Assembly: GCA_947168785.1 (NCBI GenBank)
Contig: CAMVNL010000001.1
Location: 1-29,800 of the forward strand
Length of the DNA stretch: 29,800 nt
Direction: 5' to 3'
Source: an uncultured Clostridia bacterium
Lineage (GTDB): Bacteria > Bacillota > Clostridia > Oscillospirales > Acutalibacteraceae
Under the pieces are notes generated by a model. That model made no database searches. It was not told where the DNA came from and saw only the letters and a list, made by a program, of their open reading frames with translations. The first letter of the stretch is position 1. Every line of letters starts with the position of its first letter. Positions 23,592-29,800 of this stretch are shown here, in pieces. Both the position numbers and the translations under genes were made by a program.

Positions 23592-25094
23592 CTATTTCCT
23601 GAATTGAAAATGAAAACCGTATTTTTTGCGGATCCGTGGGAAAAACAAGGCGTTGGAAACGGTGATAACGGTGAATTTAGCGGAATAAAATACCCCACGC
23701 AGCCATTGGTTGAACTGCATGGTGCGGATATTCATCAGAATCGTCTTTAATGATTCAAGCGCAAAACTGGAACTTTTTTCTTTTTTCGTGCCCGGATTGC
23801 GGGAAAACAGATCCTGGAACAAAAAACAGGAACGGATTACGCGGTAATCCCGGTCCGGCACCTCGCTGAAGGAAGAGTAGATTTTTTCGATCAGCGCGCC
23901 ATCGCGCAGCGCTTCCAGCGTCTTCGGCGGATCGTAAAGTCCCTCGCGTACCACCTGATCGTACAGCACGCTTTTTTCAAACGGAGCAAAATAATGAATG
24001 CTCAAAAGGTTGGTCGGGAGCGACTGGATATACTGCACGGTATCTCTCAGATCCTGCTCTGTCTCATGCGGAAAGTTGAAAATGAAGGAGATATTGTAAA
24101 TCATGCCGACGTCGCGGCAATTCTGAAGCGTCGGCGCGACCAGATCATAGGGCAAATGCTTGTTCGCGATTTTCGCGAGATGCCCGGGCGGCGCCTCAAT
24201 GCCGAAGAAGACCCAGCGGCAGCCGTTATCGTACATCTCTTGGATGTCCTCTTTTTTCAGCACGCCGATGCGCGTCTGGCAGCCCCAGATGAAGGAGAGA
24301 TTCCGTTCCCTCATCTGCCTGTAAAAATCCTCTCGTTCGGATTTTGTTACGCCCCAAAGCTCATCCGCGAAATAGACCGTTTCCAGCCCGTGGTTTTTGA
24401 CCAGGTATTCCACCTCGTCCAAAAAGTCGGCTACTGGCCGTACGCGCCGTTTGCATTTGTGAAAATAGGGGTTGAAGCAGAAAGCGCAGTTGCCCGTACA
24501 CCCTTTGGACAGATACAGATACGCCATGTTCTCATAGCAGTAACAGGGCTGAAAATACGCTTTTATATCGGGCAGCAACGTAAAATCCGTCGGGCCCAAC
24601 AGCGAAAGATCCATAAAAGGCTCTTCCGGCGTCAGAACGATGTCTCCGTTTTCCGCGCGGTAAGCGATACCGTTGACCTGACGCGGGTCTTCGCCGTTTT
24701 CCATCGCGTTCATCAGATTCAGCCAGACCTGCTCCCCCTCGCCGATGGTGATGTAGTCTGCTTTCCCTTCTCCTAATATGATTTCCGGAACGGTAGAGGC
24801 GTACGTGCCTCCCACGATAACGGGGATGTTCTTTGTCCGGAAATAATCGCCGATAACGATCATGTCGGGGATCGTCATGTTGGAGATCAGTGAAATTCCT
24901 ATCACGTCCGGATGGTAGCGTTCATATACGGAATCCAGCGGTTCAGAATAAAGAATGCGGTCAACGATTGACACCTGATGTCCGTGCCGGTTCAGATAGG
25001 TCGCAATGGAGAGCTGCCCCAGAGGAAATCCGCTCATCCTTTGATAGGACAGGGATTTCGGATCGTAATTCGGATGAAACAATAAGGCTCTCAT
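23592..25094 (-). CDS. Radical SAM enzyme with B12-binding-like domain (family B)
   Basis: This 500-residue protein has an N-terminal B12-binding-like Rossmann domain (~1-150: MRALLFHPNY, PDVIGISLIS, IPVIVGGTYAS, YITIGEGE), again without DxHxxG. The radical SAM domain carries GCTGNCAFC, with C199, C203 and C206 as cluster ligands. It resembles the general BchE/HpnJ-like B12 radical SAM group and lacks the long YDFYxYF/ARETVWYGR tail of the other radical SAM proteins here, so it is a different subfamily. ATG 25094 follows the stop of the double-module gene by 45 bp, with AAAGGAAAA upstream. The reaction is unknown: methylation, cyclisation or another radical reaction on a lipid, sugar or peptide. 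A role in the same pathway is inferred from the operon. Confidence 0.85.
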   Translation of the reverse strand: MRALLFHPNYDPKSLSYQRMSGFPLGQLSIATYLNRHGHQVSIVDRILYSEPLDSVYERYHPDVIGISLISNMTIPDMIVIGDYFRTKNIPVIVGGTYASTVPEIILGEGKADYITIGEGEQVWLNLMNAMENGEDPRQVNGIAYRAENGDIVLTPEEPFMDLSLLGPTDFTLLPDIKAYFQPCYCYENMAYLYLSKGCTGNCAFCFNPYFHKCKRRVRPVADFLDEVEYLVKNHGLETVYFADELWGVTKSEREDFYRQMRERNLSFIWGCQTRIGVLKKEDIQEMYDNGCRWVFFGIEAPPGHLAKIANKHLPYDLVAPTLQNCRDVGMIYNISFIFNFPHETEQDLRDTVQYIQSLPTNLLSIHYFAPFEKSVLYDQVVREGLYDPPKTLEALRDGALIEKIYSSFSEVPDRDYRVIRSCFLFQDLFSRNPGTKKEKSSSFALESLKTILMNIRTMQFNQWLRGVFYSAKFTVITVSNALFFPRIRKKYGFHFQFRK

Positions 25095-25139
25095 ACGTCG
25101 TATTTTCCTTTCAAAGGCAGGGGACTTCTTTTGCTGTTC

Positions 25140-28100
25140 TTATGAGCAGAATCGAAATTCAGATACAGGGGCGTAATGGTTGCTGGAGTAATCGGTTTCT
25201 CTCCGGTTTCGACCATACCACACGGTTTCACGCGCAAGCTGCGCGAACGAGGATACAGGTGCGGGATCCGTTACGGTAAGATTTATCCGCCTGTTTACAA
25301 GAGATGCAGGCTCATTTTTATAGATTTGGTTGAAATATGTGTAGAAATCATAATCGGAAACGATGGTAATTTGTTTCTGATTGATTTTTTTGATAATATC
25401 ATGCTGGTAATCGAATAGCGCAGTCAACACGGGAGATGGGCCGACACGGGCTTCAAGCCAACTCCGTATTTCCCGATAAAAACCGGGGAGATGTTGATAG
25501 GCTTCTAAAAATAGAATCTCGTCGAAGCCCCACAGCAGCCCATCGGTATTTGGCAGCGGCGCCACAAAGGAGTTTGTTTGTTGCAATACGCCGCAGCATA
25601 AGCCATATATCGTATCGTGCAACTGTCCTAACAAGCTATCGGGCGATTGCCTGGCGTAATCGATCAAGTCCCGGTAAAACGATACATAGGGATATCCGAG
25701 CTCATAACGGCAATAGATGGCAATTGCCCGTAAAAGGCCCAGGTTGTGCAATCCCTGTACATAGTTGGAGAACACGTTGGCGCGAACCCAGTCCGTTTCG
25801 TCCATGGAATAGGTGGCGACGATATAATCGCCGTATTCCGTAATTTCGCTTTCTTGATTCTGGGCGGAGGAGTGTATGACGTGAAACGGGATGCGGATGC
25901 TTTTGATTTGGTATTTATTGATATACCACGGCTGCCCCATTTCCGAATTCGGCAACAACTCACATGGATAAGCGTTTACCGCGAAATGCTGACCGTTTTC
26001 CAGCATAGCGCACAGACCGTCGCAGAAGCTGTCGTAGGTTTCGCCGGGCAGGCCGATGATCAGCTCGGAATAGGTGGAGATCCGGTTTTCGTTGTATCGG
26101 AGCATCAACCGGCGGAAATCCTCTGTGGAGATGTTCTTCCTGCCGACGTTGGCCAACACCTCAGGATTCATGCTCTGGAAGGAAACTGTCATCGCCTTGT
26201 CAAGACCGTTTTCCACCAGTTTCTTGCCGATGTCGAATACGAAATCGAATTTGTTTTTGGTAAAGAAGACCCGGAAGACCTTGGGGTATCCGTATCGCTT
26301 TTTGCTTTCGGCCACGTAATCCATGATCTCGGCGTCGCGGCTGAAGAGGCAGAAGTTGGCGTCCGCGCAGTAGACGAACTCGATTTTATGCCGGACGAAC
26401 CAGTCGATCTCCGCCTTGACCCGCTCCATCGGGAAGAGGCGCACCTTCGATTTCAGGGAGCTCCAGTCGCAGAAGGAGCAGGAGTTGGGGCAGCCCCGGT
26501 TGCTTTCCAGCAGCGCGGAAAAGGCAACGTCGTCCTGTAGCAGGTCGTCAAATACGCCGGTCAGGTAGGGGGAGGGATAATCCGTGCCCGTCTGGGGCGC
26601 GTAGGAGGTGGTTTGTACCGTACCGTTTTTGTCGCGGAAGGAGATATTGGGGATCTCCGCCAGCGGGCTGCCACTGTGCAGCGCACGCATCAGGTCTGCG
26701 GTGGGCTCTTCGCCGAAGCGGTGGATCAGGAAGTCGATATAGGGATAGCGCGTCAGGAACGCGCCGTCGGCGGAGATGCTGTGCCCGCCGAAGGCGACGT
26801 AGCAGTCCGGGTAGCGCGTCTTGACCGCGGCGGCCGCGGCCTTGTCGTACTCCGCGTTCCACACCGAGCATGAGAACATCACCATGTAAGGATCGACCAA
26901 CTCGTCCACCAGCTCCCGGATGGGTTTGCGGTAGTAGATGATCTTCTGAAACGCGTAGGCGTCCGCGATAGTCTTATCCTGCATACAGTAGGCCTGGATG
27001 CAGCCCACGGCGTAGGGGAAGTAGACGGTTTTTTTGTCGGAACCGTACATGCTGTTAGCTTGTATGAAGTAGACGTTTTTTTTGGCCGGGTACGTCACCG
27101 TTACGTTTTTTTTGTCCAGCAGCCGGATCGGCGCTCCTTTCTTTTTGCCGAAAAGGATGACTCGTTTTCCGTAATCGAACCAGTTGTCAACCGGGTCCGG
27201 GATCGCGACGGTCAGTTCTGTCGTCTTCTTTTCCAACGGCGAGTAACCGGTGGGGTCCGCCGTGGCGAAATAGGTATAAAAATCGTAAGCGAAGCGGGCG
27301 GTTTCCCGTTCCTGCCCCAGAAGGCGGATGGCGAACTTCTGATAGCGGCACAGCTCGTCGAACACCGCCGGGGCCACGTCGTACCCGGCGAGGAACGGAC
27401 GGATCTCCTCCCAGAAACGTTCGTAGTCAGCGGCGATCTCCATAAACAGGCCCTCGTCGAAATACCAGCCCACGTCGCCGAATTTTGCGTTGACGTAGGC
27501 CCACTCGCCCTTGGAAAGGTCGGCGCCCCAGGCCCGGAACCGATGGAGCATCTCGTGCAGGAAGGTCCCGTCGGCTTCCTCCGCAAAGCGGACCAGCGAC
27601 GAATAGAAATCGTAATAGGAGACGTGCAACTCCCGCCGCAGGTACACGGCAAAATACCGCAGCATGCCGATGTGGTGGAAGCACTGGACGAACATGACGA
27701 ACATCAGCGCGTCCAGCATCTCATCGTAGGTCATGGTGTTGGTCTGCACCACCATGTCCACGTATTCAAAAATCTCGTTTTCCACGTTGGGGGAAACGTG
27801 GATGCAGCTGAGCTTCACGTGCTCGGTTTTGATGCCGTGTTTGGCGATATAGGCAGGGTTGCCCATCAGGGCGTTGGGAAACACCTGACAGTCGTAGACC
27901 GTCATGGCGTTGTGCTGACCGGCCTCCACCAGTTGGCAGACGCCCCGGCAGAAGCTCTCCTTCGTCTCGCCGGGCAGGCCGAGAATCAGCTCCGTATAGG
28001 TGGGGATGCCCACGTCGTTGTACCGTTTGATCAGGTCGGAAAAGGCCTCCACCGTAAAGTTCTGGCGGCCGATGTTCTTCAGCGCCTCGTCGCAAAGCGT

Positions 28101-29000
28101 CTGGTAGGCCAGCGTGATGGCCTTGTTGAGGCCGTTTTCCACAAAGAGTTTGGAGATATAAAAGACGTTTTCGTTACTGTTCTTGGCGTAGCAGGCGTTG
28201 AAGATATGCGGGTAGCCGTATTTTTTCTTCAGCCCCACCACAAATTCCGCGATCTCCCTGTCCCGGGGCAGGATGCCGAAATTGCCGTCGGCGCAGTAGA
28301 CGTAGTCGATCTTGTGCTTCGCGCACCACTCGATCTCCGCAAAAACCTTTTCCAGCGGGAAGCAGCGAATCTTGCCGGTGAAGCACCAGTCGCAGTAGGC
28401 GCACTGGTAGGGGCAGCCCCGGTTGGTTTCGATGGTGATGCAGAAATCCACCCCGGGGGAGGCTTCCAGGATCTCGTCAAAATACCCCAGCAGATAGGGG
28501 GAGGGGTAATCCAGCTCCGGGTCGGGCTCTTTATGGGTAAAGCGCAGCGCGCCGTTTTCCCGGTAGGCGATATTGGGCACGCCGGAGAGATCCCCGTCCC
28601 GGTCCAGCGCCAGCAGCAGCTCCTTGAAGGGGCGCTCGCCTTCGCCCAGCATAAAGACGTCCGCGTAGGGGTAGCGCTCCGCCAGCGGCTGCTGCGCGGA
28701 GATGTCGTGGCCGCCGAAAACAATCAGGCAGTCGGGGTATTTTTCCCGCAGGGCGGCGGCCAGCAGGCGGTTGTATTCCGCCGTCCACATATAGCAGGTG
28801 AACGCCACAACGTCGGGATCGACCAGCTTGGCCAGCGCCTCGTCGATGGGGTCGCGTTTCCAGATCATGCCGGCGCAGCGGTAGGAAGACGCGATCCGTT
28901 CGTCCGCCCATGCGTACGCGGCCAGACAGCCGGATGCGTAAGGCAGATATTCTGATTTTCCGACCGATTTGTTCGCCAGAACAAAATACACGTTTTTCAC
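25140..29000 (-). CDS. Tandem double radical SAM protein (two complete family A modules in one chain)
   Basis: This single 1286-residue frame contains two full-length homologues of the 639-residue protein at 10227. Module 1 is residues ~1-638, with cluster motif CPYQCAYCDWC (C196, C200, C203, extra C206). Module 2 is ~639-1286, beginning KKNVYFIQANS, with CPNSCSFCDWS (C837, C841, C844; Ser847 in place of the fourth Cys). Each has its own N-terminal B12-binding-like domain (CLIVFGGHDI; CYVAFGGHSI), LPGET block (LILGLPGETKESF; LIIGLPGETYDSF) and C-terminal DFYTYF region. Module 2 also ends with ARETVWYGR. The junction lies near nucleotide 27080 with almost no linker. GTG 29000 overlaps the upstream stop as GTGA. 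Both sites look intact, so two radical steps, or one active and one supporting module, are possible. Confidence 0.9.
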   Translation of the reverse strand: MKNVYFVLANKSVGKSEYLPYASGCLAAYAWADERIASSYRCAGMIWKRDPIDEALAKLVDPDVVAFTCYMWTAEYNRLLAAALREKYPDCLIVFGGHDISAQQPLAERYPYADVFMLGEGERPFKELLLALDRDGDLSGVPNIAYRENGALRFTHKEPDPELDYPSPYLLGYFDEILEASPGVDFCITIETNRGCPYQCAYCDWCFTGKIRCFPLEKVFAEIEWCAKHKIDYVYCADGNFGILPRDREIAEFVVGLKKKYGYPHIFNACYAKNSNENVFYISKLFVENGLNKAITLAYQTLCDEALKNIGRQNFTVEAFSDLIKRYNDVGIPTYTELILGLPGETKESFCRGVCQLVEAGQHNAMTVYDCQVFPNALMGNPAYIAKHGIKTEHVKLSCIHVSPNVENEIFEYVDMVVQTNTMTYDEMLDALMFVMFVQCFHHIGMLRYFAVYLRRELHVSYYDFYSSLVRFAEEADGTFLHEMLHRFRAWGADLSKGEWAYVNAKFGDVGWYFDEGLFMEIAADYERFWEEIRPFLAGYDVAPAVFDELCRYQKFAIRLLGQERETARFAYDFYTYFATADPTGYSPLEKKTTELTVAIPDPVDNWFDYGKRVILFGKKKGAPIRLLDKKNVTVTYPAKKNVYFIQANSMYGSDKKTVYFPYAVGCIQAYCMQDKTIADAYAFQKIIYYRKPIRELVDELVDPYMVMFSCSVWNAEYDKAAAAAVKTRYPDCYVAFGGHSISADGAFLTRYPYIDFLIHRFGEEPTADLMRALHSGSPLAEIPNISFRDKNGTVQTTSYAPQTGTDYPSPYLTGVFDDLLQDDVAFSALLESNRGCPNSCSFCDWSSLKSKVRLFPMERVKAEIDWFVRHKIEFVYCADANFCLFSRDAEIMDYVAESKKRYGYPKVFRVFFTKNKFDFVFDIGKKLVENGLDKAMTVSFQSMNPEVLANVGRKNISTEDFRRLMLRYNENRISTYSELIIGLPGETYDSFCDGLCAMLENGQHFAVNAYPCELLPNSEMGQPWYINKYQIKSIRIPFHVIHSSAQNQESEITEYGDYIVATYSMDETDWVRANVFSNYVQGLHNLGLLRAIAIYCRYELGYPYVSFYRDLIDYARQSPDSLLGQLHDTIYGLCCGVLQQTNSFVAPLPNTDGLLWGFDEILFLEAYQHLPGFYREIRSWLEARVGPSPVLTALFDYQHDIIKKINQKQITIVSDYDFYTYFNQIYKNEPASLVNRRINLTVTDPAPVSSFAQLARETVWYGRNRRETDYSSNHYAPVSEFRFCS

Positions 29001-29722
29001 TGTGACGACTCCGTTGTGAGCTTTTTTGTATCCGTAAAACGGATTTTCAGGATCATATAATAGTAGAGCAGCGCCGCGCCGAAGGTCCGGTGAGAGCGCC
29101 CTTCTTCTCTTGCGACGTTTTTGGTGGGCACTTCATAGAATGGAACGCCCAGCCGCAGCGGCTTGAACACCATTTCCGTGGTGAACTCAAAACCGCTTCG
29201 CTCCCACCGGATGGAGCGGTAAAGTGCGACCGGCGCGATTTGCGTTGGGTTTGTAAATTCCGTCAGATCGGAACGGTACAACAATCCAAAGCAACGCTGG
29301 GATATCTTGTTGAGCAGCTTCTTCAGCTGACCGTAGTCGTCAAAGCCCTCCGGGTGCAAAAAACGGCTGATCTTCACAATTGCCTCCGGATGTACCTGCG
29401 ATAAACGCAGCATCTCCGGGAAGGAGGCGACGTCGGTTGCCTCGTCCGCGCTCCAGACCACCATGTGGGTGCCCTTGACCTCCCGGATCGCCGCCTGTAT
29501 CGCGTCACCGAAACCTTTGCCGGGCTGATACAGCCAGCGGTAGCCGGGGCGGGCGCAGAGCGTATCCACGGTTTTCAGGCAGGCGTCGGTACAATTCCGG
29601 GCCAGAACGAACAGGTATTCGCAGGCGGCGGAGTAAGCGTCGAGCTTATGAAAGGTCCTCTCCAGCGAGAAGGTCTCGTCGACGGCGCAGATGACGATGG
29701 AAAGGCGGTAGGTGTCAGGCAT
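28997..29722 (-). CDS. Family 2 glycosyltransferase (polyprenol-phosphate-sugar synthase-like)
   Basis: The 241-residue cytosolic protein has a GT-A fold pattern: LSIVICAVDETFSLERTF at the N-terminus, QPGKGFGDAIQAAI (66-79; the GKGxA-type loop of DPM1/dolichol-phosphate mannose synthase-like enzymes) and VVWSADEATDVASF (88-101) with the acidic SADE replacing the usual DxD. There are no membrane segments. This suits an enzyme that loads a sugar onto a polyprenyl phosphate, which the GT-C-like protein of the same operon could then use. ATG 29722 overlaps the stop of the upstream radical SAM gene by 8 bp (ATGCCTGA), and its own stop overlaps the next start (GTGA), so it is translationally coupled on both sides. 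The sugar is not predictable. Confidence 0.82.
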   Translation of the reverse strand: MPDTYRLSIVICAVDETFSLERTFHKLDAYSAACEYLFVLARNCTDACLKTVDTLCARPGYRWLYQPGKGFGDAIQAAIREVKGTHMVVWSADEATDVASFPEMLRLSQVHPEAIVKISRFLHPEGFDDYGQLKKLLNKISQRCFGLLYRSDLTEFTNPTQIAPVALYRSIRWERSGFEFTTEMVFKPLRLGVPFYEVPTKNVAREEGRSHRTFGAALLYYYMILKIRFTDTKKLTTESSQ

Positions 29723-29800
29723 GGGCGTCCGCCTCCCGGATCTCGGAGGTATACAGGTATTTCCCGCCCCGCCGGCCGTACCAGACCAGTTCGCGGGCGT
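29715..29800 (-). CDS. Radical SAM protein (family A), C-terminal end only, cut by window edge
   Basis: Reading the - strand inward from 29800, the frame gives ARELVWYGRRGGKYLYTSEI followed by READAHA and a TGA stop at 29717-29715. ARELVWYGRR matches the C-terminal signature ARETVWYGRR of the protein at 10227 and ARETVWYGR at the end of the double-module protein, so a further homologous module lies upstream, beyond the window. The stop overlaps the GT2 start by 8 bp. Only 27 residues are visible, so the family assignment rests on this one motif plus context. It could be a single-module or another multi-module protein. Confidence 0.7.
   Translation of the reverse strand, partial: ARELVWYGRRGGKYLYTSEIREADAHA

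Noticed and set aside
27060..28955. A 631-codon open frame on the + strand opposite module 1 of the double radical SAM gene
   Set aside because: The sequence is a low-complexity complement of a GC-rich gene. The - strand encodes intact radical SAM motifs, so this is a shadow.

Overview
The window looks like a chromosomal segment of a Gram-positive, anaerobic Firmicute, most likely a gut-type Clostridia/Oscillospiraceae relative. I infer this from strong GGAGG-type ribosome sites, Listeria-Bacteroides (InlB B-type) repeats in a very large secreted protein, Cys-rich C-terminal repeats of a kind I associate with Ruminococcaceae surface proteins, and hairpin-rich intergenic repeats. No rRNA, tRNA, CRISPR array or transposase was seen.

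Region 1 (1-2812) is an aromatic amino acid block on the + strand: the 3' end of aroA (EPSP synthase), tyrA (prephenate dehydrogenase) and a type I DAHP synthase, closed by a clear intrinsic terminator. The two gaps between these genes are not plain spacers. The first holds an inverted-repeat element built from GGAAGTC-like heptamers around a strong hairpin. The second holds a GGCAGTA heptamer tract and five related hairpins flanked by GTAGC/GCTAC.

Region 2 (2813-10128) is an inverted-repeat element, a good sigma-A-type promoter with a perfect palindrome at about +5, and one gene of 2266 codons. The product is a secreted, modular protein: signal peptide, beta-prism-like N-terminus, InlB-type repeats with an inserted beta-sandwich-like segment, about 100-residue repeats, roughly 20 Cys/His-containing repeats, and an aromatic/basic C-terminal tail. 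A terminator follows.

Region 3 (10165-29800) is the most interesting part: two convergent operons that look like partial mirror images. The + strand operon runs radical SAM protein (cobalamin-binding-like N-terminus), DegT-family aminotransferase, membrane-anchored SGNH hydrolase, NodU/CmcH-type carbamoyltransferase, a fused SxtJ-like/DUF5989-like membrane protein, a large polytopic protein and a small polytopic protein. The - strand operon enters from beyond the window and runs radical SAM (only its C-terminus visible), GT2 glycosyltransferase, a 1286-aa protein made of two complete radical SAM modules in tandem, a third type of radical SAM enzyme, a GT-C-like membrane glycosyltransferase, and then paralogues of the same large and small polytopic proteins. 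The two operons meet tail to tail with 10 bp between them.

Taken together, region 3 reads as a biosynthesis, tailoring and membrane-assembly locus for a modified cell-surface or secreted glycan, or a glycosylated metabolite. Likely steps are sugar amination, radical SAM chemistry (possibly C-methylation), O-carbamoylation, acyl-group chemistry and glycosyl transfer at the membrane. The product is unknown. At least four homologous modules of one radical SAM family, two of them fused, plus the mirrored membrane-protein pairs, make this a good candidate for an undescribed system.
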